A stretch of 64,000 nucleotides of DNA. It comes from Xylanibacter brevis ATCC 19188. Lineage in GTDB: Bacteria > Bacteroidota > Bacteroidia > Bacteroidales > Bacteroidaceae. Numbering within the stretch: position 1 is the stretch's first letter; each line of letters opens with the position of its first letter. A program made the position numbers and the translations under genes. A model generated the notes under the pieces. The model worked only from the letters and a program-made list of their open reading frames with translations, was not told the DNA's origin and searched no databases. The stretch lies in the NCBI RefSeq assembly GCF_000621725.1, contig NZ_JHXM01000013.1, positions 62,001-126,000 on the forward strand, read 5' to 3'. Shown piece by piece: positions 24,495 through 34,093 of this stretch.

Positions 24495-25811
24495 CTAAAT
24501 TCGAGATTTCAGGAAGTCGGCTACAACATAAGTGCTACCGCCTATAAAGATAACATCTTCACTTGTAGCATTTTGAAGTGCAGCCTCGTAGGCTTTATCC
24601 ACTGTGGGGTAGCATTCGCCTTTCAGTCCAAATTGCTCTCCAAATACCTTCAGCGAGGTCTCTGGGAAGGCTCTTTTGGTGCTTCCTTTAGTATAATAAT
24701 AGGTGGCATTCTTCGGCAGCATGTTCATCACGCTGTAGATGTCTTTGTCTTCGACCATGCCAAACACGATGCGCAACTGATGACAGGGCAGTTCCTCCAG
24801 TTGTTTCGACAGGTATTCCCATGCGCCTGCATTGTGACCAGTGTCGCATATGACCATGGGCTTCTTTCTGACCACCTGCCATCTGCCTTTCAGTCCGGTG
24901 ATGCTCATTACGTTCATGAAGGCCTGGTTCATCTCCTTCACCCCTTTGGTCATGTTGTCTTCGATGTTGGATGACGACAGATAGCCACTGTCCATCAGGC
25001 TGTCTAACATCTTGATGATGGTGTTCGCATTTTTGACCTGATAGGTGCCAGACAACTCACCATCAAACTCTACGTTGCGGTTTGTCTTGTAGTGCATGAT
25101 GCCACCGGGCAGAGCCTTATACTCGACAATGGCGGGTTCGTCTTCGGCAAAGGTGATAGGGGCACCGGCCACCTTGGCCAGTTCCTCAAATACCTTGCGT
25201 GTCTCAGGAGTAGCCTCACCGATAATCACGGGGACACCAGGCTTGATGATGCCGCCCTTCTCAAAGGCAATCTGCTCGAGCGTAGAACCCAGCAGTTTGG
25301 TGTGATCCAGCGAGATGTTGGTGATGGTGCTAAGTATAGGGGTGATGATGTTGGTGCAGTCCAGTCGGCCGCCCAGTCCCACCTCTACGACAGCGATGTC
25401 AACGTTCATGTCGCTGAAGTACTTGAACGCCATAGCCGTTGTGATTTCAAAGAAAGAGGGATGCAGAGGTTCAAAGAATGCTTTCTCGCTTTCTACAAAG
25501 TTGACCACATAATCCTTGGGTATAGGCGTGCCGTTCACGCGGATGCGCTCGCTGAAGTCCACCAGATGTGGCGAGGTGTACAGTCCTACGCGGTAGCCGC
25601 AGATCTGCAGGAAAGCTGCGATGGTGTGCGACACCGATCCCTTGCCGTTGGTTCCCGCAATGTGTATGCTACGGAACGTCTTGTGTGGATGACCGAAGTG
25701 TTCGTCCAGAGCCATGGTGGTCTCCAGTCCTTCTTTGTAGCCAGTAGCTCCCTGACTTTCGTAGTTAGCGGTCTGGCTGAACAGGTATTCGGTTACTTCT
25801 TCGTAGGTCAT
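24495..25811 (-). CDS. folC: Folylpolyglutamate synthase / dihydrofolate synthase
   Basis: A 438-residue Mur-ligase-like enzyme that adds glutamate to dihydropteroate and to folates. The P-loop is HIAGTNGKGSVSH near residue 50, followed by LYTSPHLVDFSERIRVNG and VEVGLGGRLDCTN (partly shown), then ITNISLDHTKLLG and the C-terminal ICDTGHNAGAW. It follows dnaJ by nine bases, so it is translated from the chaperone message, an arrangement with no obvious functional logic. Confidence 0.96.
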   Translation of the reverse strand: MTYEEVTEYLFSQTANYESQGATGYKEGLETTMALDEHFGHPHKTFRSIHIAGTNGKGSVSHTIAAFLQICGYRVGLYTSPHLVDFSERIRVNGTPIPKDYVVNFVESEKAFFEPLHPSFFEITTAMAFKYFSDMNVDIAVVEVGLGGRLDCTNIITPILSTITNISLDHTKLLGSTLEQIAFEKGGIIKPGVPVIIGEATPETRKVFEELAKVAGAPITFAEDEPAIVEYKALPGGIMHYKTNRNVEFDGELSGTYQVKNANTIIKMLDSLMDSGYLSSSNIEDNMTKGVKEMNQAFMNVMSITGLKGRWQVVRKKPMVICDTGHNAGAWEYLSKQLEELPCHQLRIVFGMVEDKDIYSVMNMLPKNATYYYTKGSTKRAFPETSLKVFGEQFGLKGECYPTVDKAYEAALQNATSEDVIFIGGSTYVVADFLKSRI

Positions 25812-25820
25812 AGGTCCCTT

Positions 25821-26996
25821 TTAGTTGAAATAGTTCTTGAACTTCTGGAAGATGCTGTCGCGTGTCTCCTTGTCGCCCTTGAAGTTGTCGCTCTCCTTGA
25901 ATGCCTCGATGGCCTTCTTCTCGTCGCGCGACAGGGTCTTAGGCACGTAGATGCTAATGTTCACCACTAGGTCGCCACGGCCTGTGCCATAGCCCTTCAC
26001 AGCGGGCAGTCCTTTGCCTCTCAGGCGCATGGTCTTGCCGGGCTGTGTGCCGGGTTCTATCTTCACCTTCAGCACCTTGCCTTCGATGGTAGGTATCTCT
26101 ACCTCGCCGCCCAGGGTCGCTGTGGGGAAGTCCAGCAGCAGGTTGTATATCAGGTCGTTGTCGTCACGGATAAAGGTGTCGTGAGGCTCTTCTGCGATAA
26201 ATACCTGTATGTCGCCGGGGATGCCGTTGTTCATACCGGCATTACCCTTGCCCGAGATGTTCACCACCATACCTTCGGCTACGCCAGCGGGGATGTTCAC
26301 CTCTACCACCTCTTCGCCCTTGGTGACTCCAGTGCCACCGCAGTGCTTACACTTGTTCTTGATGACCTGACCCTGACCGTGACAGGTGGGGCAGACGCCC
26401 TGGCTCTGCATCATACCGAAGATGCTCTGTGTGGTGTGGGTCACCACGCCTGAGCCATGACAGGTGGGACAGGTCTCCATGCCGCTGCCGCCCTCGGCGC
26501 CAGTACCATGACAGTGCTCGCAGGGCACATCCTTGCGCACCTTGAATTTCTTGGTGACACCCTGGTTGATCTCCTCCAGTGTCAGTCTCACCTTCAGGCG
26601 CAGGTCGCCGCCACGATGCTTCTGTGGACGAGCCTTTCCGCCGCCAAAGCCACCGCCGAAACCGCCGAAGCCATGACCGCCGAAGATGTCGCCAAACATC
26701 GAGAAGATGTCGTCCATGTTCATGGATGCGCCACCGCCGAAGCCACCGAAGCCATCACCGGCACCACCGTTCAGTCCGGCGAAGCCAAACTGGTCGTATT
26801 GCTGGCGCTTCTGTGTGTCGTGCAGCACATTGTAGGCCTCTGCGGCCTCCTTGAACTTCTCCTCGGCCTCTTTGTCGCCGGGGTTACGGTCTGGGTGATA
26901 TTTGATGGCAATCTTTCTATATGCCTTCTTAATCTCTGCCTCTGAAGCCGTCTTTTCGACGCCCAGCACCTCGTAGTAGTCTCGTTTCTGTGCCAT
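25821..26996 (-). CDS. dnaJ: Chaperone protein DnaJ
   Basis: A 391-residue type I DnaJ. The J domain (residues 1-70) has the HPD motif in [11 protein letters not shown] Gly/Phe-rich linker covers about 75-120, including repeats of GFGG. The zinc-binding region has four CxxCxGxG modules ([32 protein letters not shown]), and the C-terminal substrate-binding domain ends in a dimerisation segment. It stimulates DnaK ATPase. It starts four bases after grpE. dnaK is not in this window. Confidence 0.97.
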   Translation of the reverse strand: MAQKRDYYEVLGVEKTASEAEIKKAYRKIAIKYHPDRNPGDKEAEEKFKEAAEAYNVLHDTQKRQQYDQFGFAGLNGGAGDGFGGFGGGASMNMDDIFSMFGDIFGGHGFGGFGGGFGGGKARPQKHRGGDLRLKVRLTLEEINQGVTKKFKVRKDVPCEHCHGTGAEGGSGMETCPTCHGSGVVTHTTQSIFGMMQSQGVCPTCHGQGQVIKNKCKHCGGTGVTKGEEVVEVNIPAGVAEGMVVNISGKGNAGMNNGIPGDIQVFIAEEPHDTFIRDDNDLIYNLLLDFPTATLGGEVEIPTIEGKVLKVKIEPGTQPGKTMRLRGKGLPAVKGYGTGRGDLVVNISIYVPKTLSRDEKKAIEAFKESDNFKGDKETRDSIFQKFKNYFN

Positions 26997-27000
26997 TGGT

Positions 27001-27579
27001 TTATTGTCCTACAGCTACCTTTGCGTAGCGGATTACTTCATCGTTCAGTTTATAGCCGGTGGCCATGCAGTCGATGACCTTGCCTTTCTTGTCGTCGCCC
27101 ATGCCGGGAACCAGTGCCACGGCCTCGTGCAGGTTGGTGTCGAAGTCGGCATTCTCGGTCTCAATCTTTGTCACGCCCTGAGCCTCCAGAGTCTTCATCA
27201 GCTTTTGGTAGATCAGTTGCATGCCTTCGCGCAGCACCTCGATGTCGTCGGTCTTCTTGCCGTTCTCCATGGCGCGCTCCATGTCGTCGATGACGGGGAG
27301 TAGGGCGGTGATGGTCTTCTTGCCACCGTTCAGTATCAGCTCCTGACGCTCCTTGATGGTGCGCTTGCGGAAGTTGTCAAACTCGGCCATGGTGCGCAGA
27401 TACTTATCTTTCAGGTCGGCAATGATCTGCTCGGCCTCGTCTTGCTTTTCAGCGTTCTCGGCAGCGTCAGCATTCTCAGCCTTCTCGGTGTTCTCCGTAT
27501 TCTCGGTGTTCTCCTGCTCGGCTGCCACTTGGTCAGTGGTCTGCTCCTGCTCTTCGATGTTTATGTCTTTTTCTGTCAT
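27001..27579 (-). CDS. grpE: GrpE nucleotide exchange factor
   Basis: A 192-residue GrpE that releases ADP from DnaK. The first 50 residues are an acidic, Glu/Asn/Ala-rich tail with repeats of the type ENTENTE and ENAEK. The long coiled coil follows ([25 protein letters not shown]), then the C-terminal beta domain with [16 protein letters not shown] and [27 protein letters not shown] (partly shown). No CIRCE inverted repeat is seen upstream, so heat control must be by another route. Confidence 0.95.
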   Translation of the reverse strand: MTEKDINIEEQEQTTDQVAAEQENTENTENTEKAENADAAENAEKQDEAEQIIADLKDKYLRTMAEFDNFRKRTIKERQELILNGGKKTITALLPVIDDMERAMENGKKTDDIEVLREGMQLIYQKLMKTLEAQGVTKIETENADFDTNLHEAVALVPGMGDDKKGKVIDCMATGYKLNDEVIRYAKVAVGQ

Positions 27580-27635
27580 AATTGCTTATGTTTTTACGTT
27601 TCAATCATGTTCATGCAAAAAGCATGCCACGTTGA

Positions 27636-29264
<1,629 letters not shown>

Positions 29265-29285
29265 TTATTAATTTTATTTTGGCTG

Positions 29286-29316
29286 CAAAGTTACTAATAA
29301 TTTTCCACTCTACCAA
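29286..29316 (-). promoter_or_regulatory. Promoter of the ABC-F gene
   Basis: On the minus strand TTG (29316-29314) is followed after 20 bases by TAACTTTG (29293-29286) and GCAGCC. Confidence 0.52.
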
Positions 29317-29365
29317 ATTATTTCCCGCTCTACCGCCGTAAAGTGAAAATAAATCGTATTTTATT

Positions 29366-29395
29366 TTGCTTTTCGCTTGGTTTCCACTAACTTTG
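29366..29395 (+). promoter_or_regulatory. Promoter of the RluA-family gene
   Basis: TTG (29366-29368), 19 bases, then TAACTTTG (29388-29395) followed by GCACC. The start codon at 29404 lies nine bases past the box, so the transcript is leaderless or nearly so. Confidence 0.6.
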
Positions 29396-29403
29396 CACCC
29401 CGT

Positions 29404-30306
29404 ATGAGAATGAATACTGGAAATAATTCAGAGGGACAGTACGATCACTTCACCGTCAGCGAGGCTCAGCCGTTGCTCGAGTTTCTGTTGGCCAACGTGT
29501 CGCAGAGTCGCACCAAGGTGAAGGCCACGCTCCAGGGACAGGGCGTCAAGGTGAATGGCAAGACGGTCACTCAGTTCGACTATCAGCTGCAGCCCGGCAT
29601 GAAGGTGGCTGTGAGCAAGACCAAGCGCAATCAGCGAGGCTTCAAGAGCCGCTATGTGAAGATTGTCTATGAGGACCGCTGGCTGGTGGTGGTAGAGAAA
29701 AATATCGGCATCCTGTCGATGGCTGCCGGCCATTCGTCGTTGAACGTCAAGAGCGTGCTCGACGACTATTTCAAGAAGACGCATCAGCGCTGCACGGCGC
29801 ATGTGGTGCACCGTCTGGACCGCGACACTAGTGGCCTGATGGTCTATGCCAAGGATATACAGACCGAACAGATATTGGAGCACAACTGGCACCAGATTGT
29901 CTATGACCGCCGTTATGTGGCTGTGCTCAGTGGTGAGATGGAGCAGAACGAAGGCACCATTCAGAACTGGTTGAAGGATAACAAGGCCTACGTCACCTAC
30001 TCATCGCCTGTGGATAATGGCGGCAAGCTGGCCATCACCCATTTCTTTGTGATGGACCGCACCACCGATCACTCGCTGGTGGAGTTCAAGCTCGAGACCG
30101 GACGTAAGAACCAGATCCGTGTGCATGCTGCCGATATGGGCCATCCCGTGTGTGGCGACCCTAAGTACGGCAATGGCGACGATCCCCTGCATCGTCTCTG
30201 TCTGCATGCCTGGCTGTTGTGCTTCACGCACCCCATCACGGGCGAGCGCATGGAGTTTGAGACCCCCGTACCCACGGCCTTCCGTCTATTGTTTAAGCAT
30301 CATTAA
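29404..30306 (+). CDS. RluA-family pseudouridine synthase with S4 domain
   Basis: From ATG 29404 this is a 300-residue RluD-type enzyme that converts uridine to pseudouridine in rRNA or tRNA. An S4 RNA-binding domain (about 20-75, QPLLEFLLANVSQSRTKVKATLQGQGVKVNG in part) precedes the catalytic domain. Catalytic Asp lies in VVHRLDRDTSGLMVYAKD (part), followed by FKLETGRKNQIRVHAADMGHPVCGDPKYG (part). The N-terminus is uncertain: ATG 29410 is also possible, and the upstream in-frame start at 29377 overlaps the promoter. The exact RNA target cannot be given. Confidence 0.92.
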   Translation: MRMNTGNNSEGQYDHFTVSEAQPLLEFLLANVSQSRTKVKATLQGQGVKVNGKTVTQFDYQLQPGMKVAVSKTKRNQRGFKSRYVKIVYEDRWLVVVEKNIGILSMAAGHSSLNVKSVLDDYFKKTHQRCTAHVVHRLDRDTSGLMVYAKDIQTEQILEHNWHQIVYDRRYVAVLSGEMEQNEGTIQNWLKDNKAYVTYSSPVDNGGKLAITHFFVMDRTTDHSLVEFKLETGRKNQIRVHAADMGHPVCGDPKYGNGDDPLHRLCLHAWLLCFTHPITGERMEFETPVPTAFRLLFKHH

Positions 30307-30314
30307 TTCTCTCT

Positions 30315-30464
30315 ATGGATAGTTGGATGTACTACGCTGCCATATTGCTTTTTATCATGGTGGCGGTTTTGGTAGTAAAGAAAGTGACCAGCTGCATGTT
30401 GAAGCTCTCTGTCTTCTTCGTGCTGCTGGTCGCTTTATGCGTTTTCTATTTCCTTACGCGTTAA
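30315..30464 (+). CDS. 49-residue two-segment membrane protein
   Basis: A short ORF beginning MDSWMYYAAILLFIMVAVLVV and ending VFFVLLVALCVFYFLTR, with two hydrophobic segments joined by a basic turn (KKVTSCMLK). It starts eight bases after the pseudouridine synthase stop and so is probably on the same transcript. Its last 11 bases overlap, on the other strand, the 3' end of the HD hydrolase gene. I do not recognise the family. The composition (almost wholly membrane segments, positive inside) argues that it is a real small membrane protein. Confidence 0.6.
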   Translation: MDSWMYYAAILLFIMVAVLVVKKVTSCMLKLSVFFVLLVALCVFYFLTR

Positions 30465-31092
30465 CCTCTTCGCTAAAGTATTTTTCGAATGCCTCCTTCA
30501 GCAGTCGGGGGTTGGCTATGATGTTGCGTAGCTGGTTCAGGTTCTGCTCGTTCTGCGAACCTGGTATCCAGAGGCGTATGTAGCCGCGCACCGAGTATTT
30601 GCTCTCCATGTGTTCGGCAAAGCGCTGCCACTGCTGCTCCTTGTTCAGCTCGGGGTAGTTGGACAGTCCAAACTGCACCGTGCGGCGGAATACCACCTCG
30701 GGCGACAGGTCGCGGTCGGCCTCGGCCACAATCTTGCCATACATGCTGCGCGGTGCCCGCGATGCCGAGGCGCGATGGTCCTCCACGGCCTCGCGCATGA
30801 TGCTGATCTGGTCGGCCGAGAACCAGCGTTTCAGTCGGGCGTCGCTGGCCAGTATCTTTCCGCTGGTGATGTGGTGTATGGCGCGTGGGCCGGTCAGTCC
30901 CAGATCGTGGTAGGCGGCGATGACATACACCATGTTGATGTCGGCACCGGTAGAGCGTGCCAACTCCAGCGAACGGCGTATCACGCGGGTCGCGTGCTCC
31001 ATGTTGTGCGCCTTGTCAAACTGGGCATATTGTGGCAGTATCTGGGTCTCAACAAATTCCACCAGGTCGAGACTTGCTGTGTTCTTTAGCAT
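30454..31092 (-). CDS. HD-domain phosphohydrolase
   Basis: A 212-residue soluble protein with an HD domain: first His in HNMEHATRVIRRS (about residue 29), then VIAAYHDLGLTGP with the HD pair (about 62-63), and a later Asp in VAEADRDLSP. Such proteins hydrolyse nucleotides or other phosphate esters with bound metal. Substrate not known. It is divergent from menA with overlapping promoters, and convergent with a small membrane protein gene, overlapping it by 11 bases. Confidence 0.87.
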   Translation of the reverse strand: MLKNTASLDLVEFVETQILPQYAQFDKAHNMEHATRVIRRSLELARSTGADINMVYVIAAYHDLGLTGPRAIHHITSGKILASDARLKRWFSADQISIMREAVEDHRASASRAPRSMYGKIVAEADRDLSPEVVFRRTVQFGLSNYPELNKEQQWQRFAEHMESKYSVRGYIRLWIPGSQNEQNLNQLRNIIANPRLLKEAFEKYFSEEVNA

Positions 31093-31111
31093 AATATTTT
31101 GGGGTTTATGT

Positions 31112-31142
31112 TTGCAAATATACGAATAATTATCTACTTTTG
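31112..31142 (+). promoter_or_regulatory. Promoter of menA
   Basis: TTG (31112-31114), 20 bases, TACTTTTG (31135-31142) followed by CAAGC. It overlaps almost fully with the oppositely directed promoter of the HD gene, so the two should compete. Confidence 0.55.
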
Positions 31143-31145
31143 CAA
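31115..31145 (-). promoter_or_regulatory. Promoter of the HD hydrolase gene
   Basis: On the minus strand TTG (31145-31143), 20 bases, then TATATTTG (31122-31115) followed by CAAAC. The -33 element lies inside the menA promoter region. Confidence 0.5.
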
Positions 31146-31172
31146 GCGTTTAACGAGAAAATAGCCAAAAAA

Positions 31173-32102
31173 ATGGAATGGAAGAAATGGAAGAAAAGGC
31201 AGAAAGTGCAGAAAGATTCCCCCATGGCCTGGCTGCTGGCTGCCCGTCCGAAGACGTTGACAGGTGCAGCCGTGCCTGTGATGATTGGTCTCTCGCTGGC
31301 ATGGAGTGATGCCCAGCAGTATGACGGCAGCGTGTTCAGCTGGACGGCAGCTGTGCTCTGTCTGTTGTTTGCCTTTATCATGCAGATAGATGCCAACTTT
31401 ATCAACGACTACATAGACTATGCCAAGGGTACCGACGATCGCGAGACTCGTCTGGGGCCTGAACGTGCCTGTACGCAGGGGTGGGTGAGCATCGGTCGCA
31501 TGCGTCATGCCATTGCCATGACCACTATTGTGGGCTGTCTTGTAGGACTGCCATTGGTGTTCTACGGAGGCCTCGAGATGATTCTCATTGGCGCGCTCTG
31601 CGTGGTGTTCTGTTTCCTCTATACCACCCACCTGTCGTACCTTGGTCTGGGCGATGTGCTGGTGCTGGTGTTCTTTGGCATTGTGCCCGTCAGCATCACC
31701 TATTACATCCAGCTCCATACCTTCACCCCTGAGGTCATCGTAGACTCGGTGGCCTGTGGCTTGGTGATTGATGCGCTGCTGCTGGTCAATAACTTCCGCG
31801 ACCGCGACACCGACCGCCTCGCGGGCAAGAACACGCTGGTGGTGCGCATTGGGGCTAAGGCAGCCTTGCGGCTCTATTTGGGTGTAGGCGTGATAGCCTG
31901 TTTGTTGGGCATGCTCTACACAAGCACCAACCACCGCATGGCCTACGACCTCTCGTTCGTCTATCTGTTTCTTCACTACCTGGCCTATCTGAAGATGAAG
32001 GAGATATGGCAAGGTCGTGAGCTCAATGCAGTGCTCGGTTTGACGGCTCGCAACATCTTTATCTATGGCCTGCTAGTCAGCTTGGGCATCCTGCTGGGAT
32101 AG
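31173..32102 (+). CDS. menA: 1,4-dihydroxy-2-naphthoate polyprenyltransferase
   Basis: A 309-residue UbiA-family membrane enzyme that attaches the isoprenoid tail to DHNA, giving demethylmenaquinone. About eight membrane segments are seen. The first Asp-rich motif is NDYIDYAKGTDD near residue 75, and the second is NNFRDRDTDRLAGKNTL near residue 200. ATG 31173 (MEWKKWKKRQK) is chosen because the in-frame TTG at 31140 lies inside the -7 box. Menaquinone made by this pathway would be the acceptor for the nuo complex encoded 10 kb further on. The start MEWKKWKK is strongly basic, as expected at a cytoplasmic N-terminus. Confidence 0.94.
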   Translation: MEWKKWKKRQKVQKDSPMAWLLAARPKTLTGAAVPVMIGLSLAWSDAQQYDGSVFSWTAAVLCLLFAFIMQIDANFINDYIDYAKGTDDRETRLGPERACTQGWVSIGRMRHAIAMTTIVGCLVGLPLVFYGGLEMILIGALCVVFCFLYTTHLSYLGLGDVLVLVFFGIVPVSITYYIQLHTFTPEVIVDSVACGLVIDALLLVNNFRDRDTDRLAGKNTLVVRIGAKAALRLYLGVGVIACLLGMLYTSTNHRMAYDLSFVYLFLHYLAYLKMKEIWQGRELNAVLGLTARNIFIYGLLVSLGILLG

Positions 32103-32119
32103 GCCTTTCCCCCCGTACC

Positions 32120-33202
32120 ATGAAGCACGAAGTTTACGAGAGTCAGAAGGCCTTTGCGGGGCCTAAGAAGCCCTCCATGCAGCGCCGCTGTGTGGGGCAC
32201 GATTACACCGGCCGTATGATCTATATGGTGACGATGACGGTGGAGGGCCGTCGTCCGCTTTTGGGTGTGGTGACGGGCAGGAGCGAGGCGCCTGCCGACA
32301 GCGGCGATGCGCCGCGGATGGTGCTCTCGCCGTTGGGGCAGCGCGTCTATGACGAGTGTATGGCCACGTCCGCCCATCATCCAGAAATATCGGTGGTGGC
32401 GCTGCAGATGATGCCCGACCACCTCCATGTGGTGCTCTTCGTGCGGAGCCAGATGGAGCAGCCGCTAGGCATGGCCCTCCGCGGCTTCAAGCAGAAGTGC
32501 AACCAGCACTACCGCGAGCTCATCCTTGGCGTCCCGTCTGTTGCGTTGACAACGCAACAAACAAAACCACCAACGCAACAAACAGAACCACCAACGCAAC
32601 AAAACCTACCGCCAAAGAAAGACCGCCGCGGCGAGGACCGCACGCATGGGCTCCTCTTCAGTCGCGGCTATAACGACAAGCTGCTGCTGCGCGAGGGGCA
32701 GCTACAACGCTGGCTCGACTACCTCCGCGATAACCCCCGACGACTGCTGATGAAGCGCGAGCGACCCGACCTCTTCCGCGTGCAGCGCGGACTGGTGGTG
32801 GGCGACCAGCAGTACTCCGCCATCGGCAACCGCTTCCTGCTGCAGCGCCCTGTGCGCCTGCAGGTGCAGTGTTCGCGCCGCCTCACCGACGAGGAGATAG
32901 CCCAGAAGCAGGCGTGGTGGCTGGAGCAGGCTCGCGCAGGGGCTGTGCTGGTGTCGCCCTGCATCTCTCGGGGCGAGAAGGCCGTGATGCGTGCTGCCTT
33001 TGAGGCTGGCCTGCCGCTGATAGTGCTTCAGGAGAATGGCTTCACAGACCTCGCGAAGCCCGGAGGACAGCGCATGGAGGCCTGTGCCCGCGGTCAACTG
33101 CTCCTGCTTGCTCCATGGGCCCACCACAACGAGCGCCTCACCATCCGCCGCGACCAGTGCCTGGCGCTCAACGACATGGCCCGAGTGATCTGCGAGATGT
33201 AG
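32120..33202 (+). CDS. REP-type tyrosine (Y1) transposase fused to a DprA/SLOG-like domain
   Basis: A 360-residue protein. The first part is a Y1/RAYT-type HUH nuclease: MPDHLHVVLFV holds the His-x-His pair (H101, H103), GYNDKLLL (183-190) matches the GF.D.xL motif, and LDYLRDNP (199-206) has the likely catalytic Tyr201. A low-complexity linker of three TQQTxPP repeats (145-165) interrupts it. Residues about 230-360 look like a DprA/SLOG Rossmann fold: GNRFLLQRPVRLQVQCSRRL, LVSPCISRGEKAVMRAAFEAGLPLIVLQENGF (in parts) and APWAHHNERLTIRRDQCLAL. RAYTs handle REP hairpins in single strands, and DprA binds single-stranded DNA, so a single-strand DNA role is a reasonable inference. The gene lies 17 bases after menA and is followed at once by a 22-base-period array. 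Confidence 0.8.
   Translation: MKHEVYESQKAFAGPKKPSMQRRCVGHDYTGRMIYMVTMTVEGRRPLLGVVTGRSEAPADSGDAPRMVLSPLGQRVYDECMATSAHHPEISVVALQMMPDHLHVVLFVRSQMEQPLGMALRGFKQKCNQHYRELILGVPSVALTTQQTKPPTQQTEPPTQQNLPPKKDRRGEDRTHGLLFSRGYNDKLLLREGQLQRWLDYLRDNPRRLLMKRERPDLFRVQRGLVVGDQQYSAIGNRFLLQRPVRLQVQCSRRLTDEEIAQKQAWWLEQARAGAVLVSPCISRGEKAVMRAAFEAGLPLIVLQENGFTDLAKPGGQRMEACARGQLLLLAPWAHHNERLTIRRDQCLALNDMARVICEM
32539..32614 (+). repeat. Inverted repeat and three 21-base tandem repeats inside the transposase gene
   Basis: TGTTGCGTTG (32539-32548), one base, then CAACGCAACA (32550-32559) is a perfect 10-base palindrome. From 32552 three 21-base units (starting ACGCAACAAAC or ACGCAACAAAA at 32552, 32573, 32594) encode TQQTKPP, TQQTEPP and TQQNLPP. 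Frame is kept, so repeat number can change without breaking the protein. Confidence 0.85.
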
Positions 33203-33211
33203 CCCCTTTCC

Positions 33212-33321
33212 CGTCTTTTCCCCTATGTAGGCTTGGTTCTTTTGTGGAGTCAGGTCTTTTTTTGTGCTTTTAGGTGTCTTTTTTTGGCTAAAAGTGCCTC
33301 TTTTCTTTAACAAATTTTATG
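33212..33321. repeat. Short 22-base-period array after the transposase gene
   Basis: T-rich units recur at 33234 (TTGGTTCTTTTG), 33256 (TCTTTTTTTGTG), 33278 (TCTTTTTTTGGC) and 33300 (TCTTTTCTTTAA), each 22 bases apart, with a weaker unit at 33212. CTTTTAG and CTAAAAG inside it can pair. It is less clear than the other three arrays because of its low complexity. Confidence 0.55.
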
Positions 33322-33347
33322 TCTTTTCGTATTTTGAGGCGTTTTTC

Positions 33348-33355
33348 TATCTTTG
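33348..33355 (+). promoter_or_regulatory. -7 box of the VirE-N/DUF3987 operon
   Basis: TATCTTTG followed by CGCCC. The -33 position reads TTC. The resulting leader is about 125 bases. Confidence 0.42.
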
Positions 33356-33471
33356 CGCCCAGAATTCGACACCTGTGGCGCTAACCGAGCACGGGCCATG
33401 GGGACGGACAAGGTGAAAGTTCTTCTATGCCGAAGTCCGTTGGTGCGAGAAGAGTAAACCTCATACACCAA
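33355..33471 (+). ncRNA. Structured 5' leader of the VirE-N/DUF3987 operon
   Basis: The gap before the VirE-N gene is transcribed as a leader with three successive dyads: GCGCC (33355-33359) with GGCGC (33377-33381); ACGGAC (33404-33409) with GTCCGT (33435-33440); and TGGTG (33441-33445) with CACCA (33466-33470). In addition CACCT (33370-33374) in the first loop is complementary to AGGTG (33411-33415), giving an alternative fold or pseudoknot. This could be a cis-regulator or a separate RNA. No known riboswitch or intron motif was recognised. Confidence 0.45.
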
Positions 33472-33485
33472 AATCTAGGTATTGT

Positions 33486-34091
33486 ATGATGGAAACTTCT
33501 TTTCAAACGCCTCGGAGCACATGGAATGCTGCCGAGGCACGGATGAGCTTCTTTAGGAAGCCGATCACAAACAAAAGACCGGAAGCAAAGGCGATGACGC
33601 TGTTTGAGGTCTATGACTACGTCAGAAATGGATGGGCACGGCTCGAGACTGAGGCGCTGCGCCACTTTGACGACCACGACGAGGCGCGAAAGTATAAGGC
33701 CGAGCACTTCGACTATGTGACGCCCTCGGGCGTGTTTGCCTATTGCAACGACCAGTCGCTGTTACGCCACTCGGGACTGATGTGCATAGACCTCGACGGG
33801 CTGGGCGAGCGCTGCGAGGAACTGTTTCGGCTGTTGGTGGACGACAAGCAGATGGAGACGCTGCTGCTCTTCCGCTCGCCCTCGGGCGACGGGCTGAAGT
33901 GGTTTGTGCATATCGACCTGGAGCGCTGCGACCACAAGACGTGGTTCAAGGCGCTGCGCAACTACCTGATGGCCTCCTACCACCTCACCGAGAAGCAGGT
34001 GGATGCCGCGTGTGCCAACGTGTCGCGCGCTTGTTTTCTGCCTCACGACCCCGAGGCGTATTTACGAACTGACTTAATCAAACATTTTTAA
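33486..34091 (+). CDS. VirE N-terminal domain (BT4734-like) protein, primase-like
   Basis: A 201-residue protein matching the VirE-N/BT4734-like domain of Bacteroidota. The motifs fit a small archaeo-eukaryotic primase fold: GLMCIDLDGL (D102, D104) for the metal-binding hDhD motif, FRSPSGDGLKWFVHI (about 129-143) for the second motif, and ACFLPHDPEAY (182-192) for the third. Whether it polymerises is not known. The stop is two bases before the DUF3987 gene, so the two are translationally linked. Its usual N-terminal half of larger VirE proteins is here a separate gene. Two ATG codons in tandem start it; the first is used here. Confidence 0.82.
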   Translation: MMETSFQTPRSTWNAAEARMSFFRKPITNKRPEAKAMTLFEVYDYVRNGWARLETEALRHFDDHDEARKYKAEHFDYVTPSGVFAYCNDQSLLRHSGLMCIDLDGLGERCEELFRLLVDDKQMETLLLFRSPSGDGLKWFVHIDLERCDHKTWFKALRNYLMASYHLTEKQVDAACANVSRACFLPHDPEAYLRTDLIKHF

Positions 34092-34093
34092 TC

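Noticed and set aside
27580..27635. CIRCE element ahead of grpE
   Set aside because: Only a small CATGC/GCATG dyad is present; the 9-base CIRCE arms are not found.
31134..32012. 292-codon open frame on the minus strand
   Set aside because: It is antisense to menA, which has clear UbiA motifs, and includes the menA promoter.
33355..33485. Group II intron or retron RNA ahead of the VirE-N gene
   Set aside because: GTGCGAG resembles an intron 5' end, but no domain V hairpin and no reverse transcriptase gene are present.
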